DNA of 52,928 nt from Polynucleobacter kasalickyi (GTDB lineage: Bacteria; Pseudomonadota; Gammaproteobacteria; Burkholderiales; Burkholderiaceae), in assembly GCF_900176405.1 (NCBI RefSeq), contig NZ_FWXJ01000017.1, positions 1-52,928 on the forward strand. Direction: 5' to 3'. The stretch's first letter is position 1; each line of letters starts with the position of its first letter. Shown here piece after piece: positions 7,334 through 15,992 of this stretch. The notes beneath the pieces were generated by a model. It saw only the letters and a list, made by a program, of their open reading frames with translations. It was not told where the DNA came from and did no database searches. A program made the translations under genes and the position numbers.

Positions 7334-8701
7334 CTAACCATGTCTCATCTTCCATGTTAGGTATTCGGATGGTCTCAGGCCATAGCGAGCTAGCAATCCC
7401 TCGTGGATACGCCGAAGCTCTTCGACAATTAGCGCTTGCACGCTTGCCCTCTCATTTTCTGGAACCTTTCTAGAAGTTGCTTGCTGAATAGATATAAATG
7501 GGTCAAGTTCTGGGTGAGTAATCACATCATGGATTGTCTGTTTAATGAAGTCCCTCCAAACTAAGCGAAGGGGGTCGGGTTCAGCTAGATCCTGTTTAAT
7601 TACTAAATATTCTTGTGTAGAACGCTCGTATGCCCAAACATAAAGATCTCGTAACAATTCCACTCTGGTCATTTCATAAACCCCTAGGATTGCTCGACTG
7701 TATGCTTGTTCAGGTACATCTAAAAATGTAAGGGGGCATAAGTTTGCTTGAAACAATGGTAAATTTGCAGCTAGTCGAGAGGTACGTTTATTAATATCGG
7801 CAAATGGTTGTAAATAAGGTAAATGCACCATTGTGAAAAATGACTGCTCGAATGGGTCACGAATTTGATTTACCTTGCTGAGAAAAATATCTAATTGCTC
7901 ATCAATTTGCTGAGGCGTCGTTAAAGGTCTGTAAACACTTTTTCCAATTTGGACAGTGTGTTGGCGAATTCGACCTTCATCAGCTGGATTAGGTAATAAG
8001 TTTTCAGCTAACGCGCTGTGCAAATTCATCAAGGTATAACGATTATATTCTGCTGTATCAACATTGTTCACTAACATCTCAATCGCACTTTTATGGTTCA
8101 AGATCATTTGTGTTTCGATAGCCGCTTTACCAAGTGCTACCTTTCCATGTTCAAAAAGTTCAAGCGTATCTAAACGAGAGTAGGTATTTCCTTCTAAATG
8201 ACTGGACGCCCACGATAAGTCAATTAATAAACGATTTAAAATGGCTCGACTATAAGTTCCCGCTGGCTCATCAATTTCTCCAGCTTTACCCATCTTATAG
8301 AGTTGTCTACGAAGTGGTTCGGATAAATACCATGTCTCATTTGGTCGATATGACTCTAAAAAATCACTCTGATAGCCAATCGGTTTTCGAGCCTCAAAAG
8401 ATTGATCAATATACGAAAGGATATCTTTACTATCAGCTGACAGTGGAATAAATTTTGGGTATACCTCTTTTCCGCTTTTTGGTACTTCGTTTTTAGGCTT
8501 TTCACGACTGACATCAAAATATCGGCGCGACTTACTATTTCCACTCGCTAAAATTTCACCCGCTTTAATCAAATTTACAATCTGTCGCTGGATGGTACGC
8601 CTAGGAATCTCAGGATGCCGCTCCAACAGTTCAAATAAAGCTAGTCCGTCTTTTGATGATTGGATACTTTTCAGTAACTCGATTGTGGTTAATTTAGTCA
8701 T
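7334..8701 (-). CDS. Fic-domain protein with N-terminal winged-helix domain and Gln in place of the catalytic His
   Basis: Fic proteins usually transfer AMP or related groups onto target proteins. The 455-residue product begins with a predicted winged helix (about 5-62, IPRRTIQRQIVNLIKAGEI as the likely recognition region). It then has the Fic inhibitory motif S166-S-H-L-E170-G171 and a Fic core. The active-site loop, normally HPFx(D/E)GNGRxxR, reads Q298-PFADINKR-TSR309: the catalytic His is Gln and both motif glycines are changed, while Pro, Phe, Asp, Asn and both Arg remain. AMPylation is therefore unlikely, but nucleotide binding may persist. I start at the ATG 8701; the longer frame begins with TTG at 8722 and overlaps an operator half-site. 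It sits alone between core genes, with two palindromes upstream, which suggests a self-regulated accessory gene. Confidence 0.88.
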   Translation of the reverse strand: MTKLTTIELLKSIQSSKDGLALFELLERHPEIPRRTIQRQIVNLIKAGEILASGNSKSRRYFDVSREKPKNEVPKSGKEVYPKFIPLSADSKDILSYIDQSFEARKPIGYQSDFLESYRPNETWYLSEPLRRQLYKMGKAGEIDEPAGTYSRAILNRLLIDLSWASSHLEGNTYSRLDTLELFEHGKVALGKAAIETQMILNHKSAIEMLVNNVDTAEYNRYTLMNLHSALAENLLPNPADEGRIRQHTVQIGKSVYRPLTTPQQIDEQLDIFLSKVNQIRDPFEQSFFTMVHLPYLQPFADINKRTSRLAANLPLFQANLCPLTFLDVPEQAYSRAILGVYEMTRVELLRDLYVWAYERSTQEYLVIKQDLAEPDPLRLVWRDFIKQTIHDVITHPELDPFISIQQATSRKVPENERASVQALIVEELRRIHEGLLARYGLRPSEYLTWKMRHG

Positions 8702-8703
8702 TG

Positions 8704-8802
8704 TGGCGCAGATTGAATACAATATGTACTAATTATGGCGCAGATGGGTCATCTGCGCCATGGTTTTTCACAATTTTTGGCGCATATCACCCATCTGCGC
8801 CA
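8704..8802. promoter_or_regulatory. Cluster of palindromic operator sites upstream of fic and bioA
   Basis: A perfect palindrome TGGCGCAGATG-GGT-CATCTGCGCCA occupies 8736-8760. A second, with arms TGGCGCATATC and CATCTGCGCCA and the same three-base spacer, occupies 8778-8802. Their centres are 42 bases apart, about four helical turns, so two dimers would bind on one face. A fifth half-site TGGCGCAGATT (8704-8714) abuts the fic start codon. The winged-helix domain of the neighbouring Fic protein is the obvious candidate binder; this is inference. Confidence 0.8.
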
Positions 8803-8860
8803 CTTTTTAATAATTTCTTATGTCTTTTATTGGAATCAACTGAAGTGGATGCAGTGAATC

Positions 8861-8866
8861 TATAAT
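8861..8866 (+). promoter_or_regulatory. Perfect -10 box placing transcription at the bioA ATG
   Basis: TATAAT lies seven bases before the bioA ATG at 8873, so the expected transcription start would be the A of the start codon. No Shine-Dalgarno sequence is present in between. This suggests a leaderless bioA mRNA. The -35 region is poor, so it remains tentative. Confidence 0.45.
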
Positions 8867-8872
8867 AAATAA

Positions 8873-10198
8873 ATGACTGATCAACACTGGACTGATAGAA
8901 GCTTAAACGCTGTTTGGCACCCATGTACCCAAATGAAGGCTCATGAAGAGTCTCCATTGCTTGCGATTAAAAATGGTAGAGGAGTGTTTCTATATGACTA
9001 TGAGGGTAACTCGTACCTAGACTCGATTAGTTCATGGTGGACTAATCTATTTGGCCATGCCAACCCTTCAATTAATCAAGCCATCATCAACCAGCTGGGT
9101 GAAGTTGAGCATGTGATGCTTGCTGGAATGACGCATCGTCCCGTAGTGGAATTATCAGAACGATTAAGCGCCTTAACTGGCCATCATCTTGGTCGGGCGT
9201 TCTACGGATCTGACGGTGCTTCTGCGGTTGAAATTGCTTTAAAGATGAGTTTTCATTATTGGCGTAATGTCGGTCTAACCAAGAAATCTCGTTTTGTCTG
9301 TTTACAAAATAGTTATCACGGCGAAACACTGGGGGCTCTGGGTGTTACGGACATTCCTTTATTTAGTGATACCTACAGCCCCTTGATTCAACGCCCGATT
9401 CTTTGTCAATCACCGGTTCCTTTAAGTGATTCAGTATCTTTGGAAGAAGCAACTCAAATCGCAATTAATGACTTAAAGCTGACGTTGGCAGCAAATCATG
9501 AAGAAATAGCATGCTTCATCCTAGAACCCATGATTCAATGTGCTGCTGGTATGCAAATGTATAGTGCCGACTACCTAAAAGCTGCGAGAGCACTCTGTTC
9601 AGAGTACCAAGTATTACTGATTGCGGATGAAATTGCCGTAGGTTTCGGACGTACTGGCAAATTCTTTGCCTGTGAACACGCGGGTATTTGGCCCGATCTC
9701 ATGACCTTATCAAAAGGCTTAACGGGAGGCTACTTACCACTTTCAGTGGTTCTATCTACCGAAACTATTTATCAAGCTTTTTACCAAGATGATGTCCGTT
9801 TAGGTTTTTTACACTCCCACTCTTATACGGGCAACCCTCTCGCCTGTACCGCAGCTGTAGCCACCTTGGATTTATTTGAAACATCTAAGGCCTTAGCGCT
9901 AGTCAATGATCTAGCTAATCAGCTATCAACCGCTTTTGAATGGGTAAAGGTGGATGACCGACTGACGAATATTCGACAATTAGGCTCCATTCTTGCTTTT
10001 GATGTGATGGTCAATCGACTGCCACAGAATTTTTCTAGGAAATTTGCTAGCCTTGCCTTAGAGCATGGCTTATTGATCCGTCCTATCGGGAATACAGTTT
10101 ATGTCATGCCACCCTACATTATTTCCTCGTCTGAAATTGAATTTCTGAGCAATGTCATCAAAATTTGTATCAATGCACTTTTAAAGGAAAAGCTTTGA
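8873..10198 (+). CDS. bioA: Adenosylmethionine--8-amino-7-oxononanoate aminotransferase
   Basis: BioA uses S-adenosylmethionine as amino donor to turn 8-amino-7-oxononanoate (KAPA) into 7,8-diaminopelargonate in biotin synthesis. The 441 residues begin with the family block VWHPCTQMKAHE (about 14-25) and show the class III aminotransferase features: YGSDGASAVEIALK (about 115-128), the Asp of LIADEIAVGFGRTG (about 250-263), and the PLP lysine in TLSKGLTGGYLP (about 280-291). Length is normal. It is the first gene of bioA-bioF-bioD. Its TGA shares TTGA with the bioF start. bioB and bioC are not in this window. Confidence 0.97.
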   Translation: MTDQHWTDRSLNAVWHPCTQMKAHEESPLLAIKNGRGVFLYDYEGNSYLDSISSWWTNLFGHANPSINQAIINQLGEVEHVMLAGMTHRPVVELSERLSALTGHHLGRAFYGSDGASAVEIALKMSFHYWRNVGLTKKSRFVCLQNSYHGETLGALGVTDIPLFSDTYSPLIQRPILCQSPVPLSDSVSLEEATQIAINDLKLTLAANHEEIACFILEPMIQCAAGMQMYSADYLKAARALCSEYQVLLIADEIAVGFGRTGKFFACEHAGIWPDLMTLSKGLTGGYLPLSVVLSTETIYQAFYQDDVRLGFLHSHSYTGNPLACTAAVATLDLFETSKALALVNDLANQLSTAFEWVKVDDRLTNIRQLGSILAFDVMVNRLPQNFSRKFASLALEHGLLIRPIGNTVYVMPPYIISSSEIEFLSNVIKICINALLKEKL

Positions 10199-11385
10199 GC
10201 GCTTGGTTAAATTCTTTACAGGCGGCGATGGGTCAGCTCGATCAATCGGGGCTGATTCGATCCTTAAAAATTCGTGAATCACCGAATGCTCCGTTTGTAA
10301 CATTAAATGGACAAGAGAAATTAGCTTTTTGTAGCAATGATTATTTAGGGCTCAGTTATCATCCAGAGCTAATTGCCGCGTTGCATGAGGGATCTGAGTT
10401 GTATGGCACTGGGAGTGGAGCTAGTAGTCTCATTAGTGGCCACACTTCAGTACATGCACAACTTGAGTTACGACTTGCTAAAACTCAAGCCAACCATATT
10501 CCGAATGCCGGTGCCTCCTATATCAGCACCGGTTTTATGGCAAATATCGCAGTGATCACCGCCCTATCGACTTTAGGCAATATCTCAATCTACTCGGATG
10601 CACTTAATCACGCCTCGATTATTGATGCGATTCGCTTGGCCAAAGCTTCTCACCAAGCAACTTGTTATATCTATCAGCACGCAGATTACGAACAATTGAG
10701 TCAATTACTCAGGCTAGATGACAACCCTTTAAAGTTGATTGTCTCCGATGGTGTGTTCAGCATGGATGGCGATATTGTTGACTTGCCACAACTATTAGGT
10801 ATCGCAAATCAATTTGATGCGCTCTTATATATCGATGACGCCCATGGCTTTGGCGTGCTCGGCACTCAGGGTCACGGAATTCTAGAGCATTTCAACATGA
10901 AGGCGAATAACTTAATTTATATGGGTACTCTTGGCAAATCTGCTGGCATAGCAGGTGCATTTGTCGTAGCTTCTCAAGAATGGATTGACTGGCTCATTCA
11001 AAAAGCCAGGCCGGTCATTTATTCTACTGCTCCGCCGCCCAATCTGGCCTTTGCCTTGATGAAAAGCATTGACCTCATCACTAGTGAGGAAGGTGCTAAG
11101 CGTCGCAAACATTTAAATAGATTAATTGAGTATTGGTCAGCTAACGCCAAATTTTCTAAATGGCGCACCATTCCCTCCCAAACAGCGATTCAACCTCTCC
11201 TCATTGGTTCAAATCATGAGGTTTTGAGAGTTTCTCAAGAACTTTCGAACGCCAACCTTTGGGTACCTGCCATTCGACCACCGACCGTGCCAGCGAATAC
11301 GGGTAGACTTCGCATTGCTTTAAATGTCTTACATGAACTTGACCACCTTGAGCTACTGATTCATCGCTTAAAGGAAATTGAATGA
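10195..11385 (+). CDS. bioF: 8-amino-7-oxononanoate synthase
   Basis: BioF condenses pimeloyl-ACP (or -CoA) with L-alanine to give KAPA, the step before BioA. The 396-residue PLP enzyme shows FCSNDYLGLSYHP (about 43-55), GTGSGASSLISGHTSVH, IDDAHGFGVLG with the cofactor-binding Asp and His, and the PLP-lysine region MGTLGKSAGIAGAF (about 242-255). I place the start at TTG 10195: AAAGGA lies six bases upstream, and TTGA overlaps the bioA stop. The frame runs ten codons further up to an ATG at 10165 inside bioA, but that start has no ribosome site. Confidence 0.95.
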   Translation: MSAWLNSLQAAMGQLDQSGLIRSLKIRESPNAPFVTLNGQEKLAFCSNDYLGLSYHPELIAALHEGSELYGTGSGASSLISGHTSVHAQLELRLAKTQANHIPNAGASYISTGFMANIAVITALSTLGNISIYSDALNHASIIDAIRLAKASHQATCYIYQHADYEQLSQLLRLDDNPLKLIVSDGVFSMDGDIVDLPQLLGIANQFDALLYIDDAHGFGVLGTQGHGILEHFNMKANNLIYMGTLGKSAGIAGAFVVASQEWIDWLIQKARPVIYSTAPPPNLAFALMKSIDLITSEEGAKRRKHLNRLIEYWSANAKFSKWRTIPSQTAIQPLLIGSNHEVLRVSQELSNANLWVPAIRPPTVPANTGRLRIALNVLHELDHLELLIHRLKEIE

Positions 11386-12119
11386 CTAGTTTTTTTATCA
11401 CTGGGACTGATACTGAAGTTGGTAAAACTTTAATTACTGGGGCAATCATTTACCAATTACAAGAACAAGGTTATAGCGTTTGTGGATTTAAACCCGTTGT
11501 AGCTGGTTTGGTGTCAGCTGAACAAGGTTGGATGAATGAAGATTTAGAGACTTTACTGACTATTTCGAACCGTAACAAATCACCAGCAGATGCATTAACT
11601 GATGAACAAATCTGCCCGTACACCCTACACTCCGCTGCGGCTCCCCATTTGGTGGCGCATGAAGAAGGTATCGTACTCGACCTAGAAACCATGCGAAGTG
11701 CTTTTGTAAAATTGCTTGATCAACATCATATCGTTGTCGTAGAAGGGGCTGGGGGCTTTCTCGTGCCAATCTCCGAATCCGTAACTTTGGGGGATTTTGC
11801 TGAATTATTGAATTTGCCAGTCATTTTAGTCGTGGATATTCGTCTTGGATGTATCAATCATGCCTTATTAACGGCTGCATCTATTGATCAGCACAAACTA
11901 CGTCTAGTTGGATGGGTTGCCAATTTCACCGCTCCTCCCGGACCTTATTCTGAAGAAAATATTCAAACCCTACAATCGATGCTATGGCATCAATATCAGG
12001 CGAAGTGCCTTGGCGTGATTCCCTACCAACCGACTCTCAAAACACCTTACTCGATCGATGATATTGAACAAGTTGCTCATTTCCTTACGATCGATTCTTT
12101 ATTAGTTCAGTCCGAATGA
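11382..12119 (+). CDS. bioD: Dethiobiotin synthetase
   Basis: BioD uses ATP and CO2 to close the ureido ring of 7,8-diaminopelargonate, giving dethiobiotin. The 245 residues show the P-loop GTDTEVGKT (about 7-15), the substrate region CGFKPVVAG (about 34-42) and VVEGAGGFLVPI (about 112-123). It overlaps the bioF stop by ATGA, showing translational coupling. Downstream it converges on the GT41 gene, with only 34 bases between stops and no strong terminator seen. Confidence 0.96.
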   Translation: MTSFFITGTDTEVGKTLITGAIIYQLQEQGYSVCGFKPVVAGLVSAEQGWMNEDLETLLTISNRNKSPADALTDEQICPYTLHSAAAPHLVAHEEGIVLDLETMRSAFVKLLDQHHIVVVEGAGGFLVPISESVTLGDFAELLNLPVILVVDIRLGCINHALLTAASIDQHKLRLVGWVANFTAPPGPYSEENIQTLQSMLWHQYQAKCLGVIPYQPTLKTPYSIDDIEQVAHFLTIDSLLVQSE

Positions 12120-12153
12120 AGGTAATAACAAACTAACCTAAGACATCTATAAG

Positions 12154-14388
12154 TTACAGTTTCTCGACTGGCTTCACTTCAATATTTTTCCGACCCAGAT
12201 TGTTCGTGAATTGACGCATCGCTTCTTTGTATCCTGATTCGATGTACTGAACCGTCCGTGGAGTATCAAACAATGGTGCTGTACTGAGCGTTTTTGCCAA
12301 TAATTCATGATAGTGTTGATAGGTTGATGGTGAAGAAGCTAATGAAATTGCTAACGCAATATACTCGTCAAGGCTTTCAGTGACTAGTTCCTCCAAACCA
12401 CAGTTCTTTAGCAAACTCTTGCCCATTCGACTTGGCATCGACTGACCGCTTAAAGTTAACACGGGCAAGCCCATCCACAATGCATCGCTAATTGTCGTAC
12501 CACCGTTATATGGATAGGTATCCAAAAAGAGGTCAGCTGACAAATAACTGGCTAAATAATCTTCAAACGGTAGTTTATTGGTAAAAATAATTCTACTTGG
12601 TTCAATGCTTTCCTTCTGGGCCATCTTCTTGAGTCGATCGTCTGATTCCGGACTTTCAGAAATAAGCCACAGAAAAGTATTGCTCGTAGCTTTAAGCATT
12701 GCTAACCAGGCATGAAATATTTTAGGGGTAACTTTGATGCGATTATTTAAGCAAGCGAAAATGAACCCATCCTCTGGCAAGCCCAATGATGGCGGATTAA
12801 CTTTATTCACAGGCCGTATTCTTCGAGAGTCATTGATTTGAAAGCACTCAGGTAAATACATCATCTTTTCATAAAAATACTGACTAATGGTTTCAGGGAC
12901 AATAGTTTTATCGGCAATGAGGTAGTCCATATTTTCAAAACCTAAGGAACCTAAAAACCCCAAATAACTCATCTGAATAGGTGCGATACGTTGTTTAAAA
13001 ATACTTGGTCGTGAATGTAGGGTATGCCCAGCCAAATCAATGGCTATATCAATGTTTAATGTTCGACAAAGCTCTAAAAGTTGATCATCGGATAAAGTGT
13101 CTTCCAAATCATAAAAGGTGTCAAAAGCGTTCATGACACGCTCTCTCATTTGATCGTTTTGTGCTTGTTTTTTGATTGAGATGCCAATCACTTCAAACGC
13201 TGTTCGATCATGTAACTCAAATAATTCTGCTGTTAGATTTGTGACTGCATGATTTTTAAAATCAGGTGATACGTAAGCTATCTTGATTTTTTGAGCAGGG
13301 TCTTTCGCTTGATATTGAAATGGGCTTGATGGAGTGATTAATCTTTTTTTTGAGTATGTTTTTACGCATTCAAAATGCAACTTTGGCTGGTCCGAAATAT
13401 ACAATAAATCCAAGGGATTAATAATGTTTTTCTTTAATTGAACACTCTCTTCAATTTTTTTTATTAAATCCTTTGACTCTCCCCACTGACCAATCAATTG
13501 ATTAGAGACCGTATATCTACCCATCACATAATCTTTATTGGGCTCTAATTGATATGCTTTTTTATATAAATGATTGGCTAATTCATAACTCTTTTGTTGG
13601 TCATTTAGGATGCCTAGATGATAAAAAGACTCTGCCAACAAGGGGTTGAGCTCAATACTACGTTGAAGCGATTTCTCTGCTTGTGCGTAATGACCTAATT
13701 CACTATACAAAAGCCCTAAATTGGTATGTGCATCAGCTAAAGTTAAATGGTCGATATGCGTTGCATTTACTAGTTTTTTGAAACAATCTAAAGCCTTAGC
13801 GTGATTACCGAGTTGACCTTGAATAACACCAAAATTCAGGATAGTGTTGATATGACTAGGGTTTATTTCCAAAGCCTTTTCATAATACGTAATAGCAATG
13901 TTTACCTCACCCATTGCCTCATACGTATTCCCAAGATTGAATAAGAGATCAGCCGAGTGACTATTTATCGTTAAAGCCTTTAAATAATGCTTCAGCGCCT
14001 CATCTAATTTGTTTATTTTTACTAAAGCGGTTCCCAGCAGATAATGTGCCTCATAAAAATGGTCGTATTTTGAGATCGCTGTTTTTAGGTAATTGATCGC
14101 GGTGGATGTTTTATTTTTCTCTAAATAAAGCAGTCCGAGATAATAAAAAACTTCGATAGACGATTCTGTTTTTTTTGAGGCTGCAAGCAGGTATTTTTCG
14201 GTTTCCTTCAGATTTCCTAAGCGGCCATAACAATATCCCATTAACTCATTGGATCTGGCAGTGTGTTGCGGGAGCGTCTTTAAAATTTCGATGACATCAA
14301 CGTATCGATTTTCTTGAAAAGCTATCTCCGCGTCTGCTACTGCATTACTTTTAGATGTCGGTGTTAATGGCGGTCTCATACCCTTCAT
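12154..14388 (-). CDS. TPR-repeat O-GlcNAc-transferase-like (GT41) glycosyltransferase
   Basis: The N-terminal half (about 15-330) is a run of tetratricopeptide repeats (repeated motifs such as AEAHYLLGTALVK-type helices and ALEINPSH). The C-terminal half (about 365-720) matches the OGT/SPINDLY GT41 catalytic fold: KIAYVSPDFKNHAV, DIAIDLAGHTLHSRP, APIQMSYLGFLGS, FACLNNRIKVTP, and the UDP-sugar region DTYPYNGGTTISDALWMG-LPVLTL. Bacterial members glycosylate proteins, sometimes envelope proteins. The target here is unknown; the porin gene lies immediately upstream. The frame continues to 14460, but those 24 codons are the porin terminator, so I start at ATG 14388 (an ATG at 14379 is the alternative). 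Confidence 0.88.
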   Translation of the reverse strand: MKGMRPPLTPTSKSNAVADAEIAFQENRYVDVIEILKTLPQHTARSNELMGYCYGRLGNLKETEKYLLAASKKTESSIEVFYYLGLLYLEKNKTSTAINYLKTAISKYDHFYEAHYLLGTALVKINKLDEALKHYLKALTINSHSADLLFNLGNTYEAMGEVNIAITYYEKALEINPSHINTILNFGVIQGQLGNHAKALDCFKKLVNATHIDHLTLADAHTNLGLLYSELGHYAQAEKSLQRSIELNPLLAESFYHLGILNDQQKSYELANHLYKKAYQLEPNKDYVMGRYTVSNQLIGQWGESKDLIKKIEESVQLKKNIINPLDLLYISDQPKLHFECVKTYSKKRLITPSSPFQYQAKDPAQKIKIAYVSPDFKNHAVTNLTAELFELHDRTAFEVIGISIKKQAQNDQMRERVMNAFDTFYDLEDTLSDDQLLELCRTLNIDIAIDLAGHTLHSRPSIFKQRIAPIQMSYLGFLGSLGFENMDYLIADKTIVPETISQYFYEKMMYLPECFQINDSRRIRPVNKVNPPSLGLPEDGFIFACLNNRIKVTPKIFHAWLAMLKATSNTFLWLISESPESDDRLKKMAQKESIEPSRIIFTNKLPFEDYLASYLSADLFLDTYPYNGGTTISDALWMGLPVLTLSGQSMPSRMGKSLLKNCGLEELVTESLDEYIALAISLASSPSTYQHYHELLAKTLSTAPLFDTPRTVQYIESGYKEAMRQFTNNLGRKNIEVKPVEKL

Positions 14389-14425
14389 TATATCTACAGT
14401 GTTTTTACCGGTTTCAATAACTATG

Positions 14426-14457
14426 AAAAAAGCCACTGTATTTCTACAGTGGCTTTT
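14426..14457 (-). terminator. Terminator of the porin gene
   Basis: On the minus strand AAAAGCCACTGTA and TACAGTGGCTTTT pair perfectly (13 bp) around a four-base loop and run into six Ts. It lies 61 bases after the porin stop and just before the GT41 start, so the GT41 gene depends on its own promoter or on read-through. Confidence 0.9.
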
Positions 14458-14517
14458 CATTACAACGTATTTACTACAACATCTATCTAATCAAGTAGGC
14501 TCAAGTCCTACATCAAA

Positions 14518-15744
14518 TTAGAAGTTGTGAACTACACCAAGACCAACAGAAGTTTGTGTTGTGTTTGGCAATGCAGCGTAACCTGTTACAGCAGTTGGGT
14601 TTTGGCTTGTGTTAACTTGAACTGGTTGGAAGTTTCCGTATGCAGTTGTTGAACCAGCATAACTACCAGCACCGTTTTTAGCTACGCCAACTTGAGCGTA
14701 AAGCATTGTACGCTTGCTTAAGCTATAACGTGCTTGTGCATTGTACAAGCTTGAATCTGAGTTAGTAACAGCATAGTTCAAACCTAACAATAATGCTGGG
14801 CTAGCATTGTATCCAAGACCAACAATGTGTGTAACGCTATTGTAAGTTTTGGCAGCTGAAGCTGCAGGCAATGAAGTTCCAGAATTGTAATCTGCGTGAC
14901 CAAAACCATAACCAACTTCAAAAGTTGGAGAAACTTTGTATCTTGCGCCTAATACGTAACCTTTTAAATCACCTGGCTTAGATGAGTTTTGAATCCAAGC
15001 TGTTGATGATATGTCAGTAGTCGGTAGATTTGAACTAGACAAAGCAGAACCAGTCAAGTTATTCATTGCATTTTGTTGATTGTAACCAGCTGTCAACATT
15101 AAGCCACCGAGGTTATAAAATGCGTTTGCTGCGAAAGCTGAACCACCTGTTGCATCATCAACTTGTTGTGATGCTGAGTATGCAGCTTTAACTCTCAAAC
15201 CATTGAGGTTAGGAGATTGATATGAAATCGCGTTTGACATGTAGTCACCCATTGAGTAACCAGCTGCAGAACGGATTAAGTTTACTGAGTTACCTTCAAC
15301 TGGAACCAAGTTTGCAGAAGCTGCAACTAATGGGTTACCTTGTTGACCTAAACGTACTTCACCCCATGTGCCAGCTAAACCTACGTTAGCTGAACGACGG
15401 AAAATTTGATCAATACCAGTCGTTGTATTTTTGTAAACAGAACCGTTTAACGCGTTAATATCGCCTTCGAGGTTGAAAATTGCTTTCAAACCGCCACCTA
15501 AATCTTCTTCGCCTTTTAAGCCCCAAACGTTACTGAAAATACCGTAGTCAGTCATTGCTAATGCATTACCAGTAGCTGTTGGTGTAGAAGTTGAAGTTGT
15601 ACCAGAAGCGCCAGTAGCCAAACCTGCGTTGTTGATATAAGTTAACGCAACGTCGATAGTACCGTACAAAGTAACGCTAGACTGAGCTTGTGCTGCACCA
15701 GCGAAAGCACTTAATGCTGCGAGAGCGAATAGTGATTTTTTCAT
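14518..15744 (-). CDS. Outer-membrane general porin (Burkholderiales type)
   Basis: A trimeric 16-strand outer-membrane channel for small hydrophilic solutes. The 408 residues start with a classic signal peptide (1-20, MKKSLFALAALSAFAG then AAQA), and the mature protein begins QSSVTLYGTIDVALTY. The sequence GLKGEEDLGGGLKAIFNLEG and the terminal aromatic VVHNF (Phe needed for BAM assembly) are typical of the Gram-negative porin family (OmpC-like, PF13609). A GGAG stands eight bases before the ATG. Codon use is repetitive and strongly biased, as in highly expressed genes. A strong terminator follows. Confidence 0.95.
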   Translation of the reverse strand: MKKSLFALAALSAFAGAAQAQSSVTLYGTIDVALTYINNAGLATGASGTTSTSTPTATGNALAMTDYGIFSNVWGLKGEEDLGGGLKAIFNLEGDINALNGSVYKNTTTGIDQIFRRSANVGLAGTWGEVRLGQQGNPLVAASANLVPVEGNSVNLIRSAAGYSMGDYMSNAISYQSPNLNGLRVKAAYSASQQVDDATGGSAFAANAFYNLGGLMLTAGYNQQNAMNNLTGSALSSSNLPTTDISSTAWIQNSSKPGDLKGYVLGARYKVSPTFEVGYGFGHADYNSGTSLPAASAAKTYNSVTHIVGLGYNASPALLLGLNYAVTNSDSSLYNAQARYSLSKRTMLYAQVGVAKNGAGSYAGSTTAYGNFQPVQVNTSQNPTAVTGYAALPNTTQTSVGLGVVHNF

Positions 15745-15808
15745 TCGTAAATCTCCAAAAAATTAAAAAGAAAAGTTATTTGTAACATCATCCCCGTTTC
15801 CGAGGAAT

Positions 15809-15859
15809 ATCCTATCATCCAACAAAGTTGTGCCAATTTCATTAAAACTTTGTTGATAG
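15809..15859 (-). promoter_or_regulatory. Putative porin promoter with overlapping inverted repeat
   Basis: On the minus strand TTGGCA (15836-15831) and TAGGAT (15814-15809) are separated by 16 bases, giving a 5' leader of roughly 55-60 bases. An inverted repeat, CAACAAAGTT (15820-15829) and AACTTTGTTG (15846-15855), brackets the -35 box. It could be an operator for a porin regulator. No regulator is identified. Confidence 0.45.
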
Positions 15860-15992
15860 TGTTGTTTTCTTGCTGAAATTGACGAATCTTTTGGGATCAT
15901 GTTGTTTCTTGACAACGCCCGAATATCATCAAATCTGAGGGTTTTTTTTAACCGCCTATTTAGAAAAAATCTTATTTTTCAATAAGCTAGTA

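Noticed and set aside
14389..14460. 24-codon upstream extension of the GT41 gene
   Set aside because: These codons are the porin terminator hairpin itself, so they are unlikely to be translated.
15831..15846. Sigma-54-like TTGGCAC upstream of the porin
   Set aside because: The second half is at the wrong spacing (GG-N9-GT rather than GG-N10-GC), and a sigma-70-like reading fits better.
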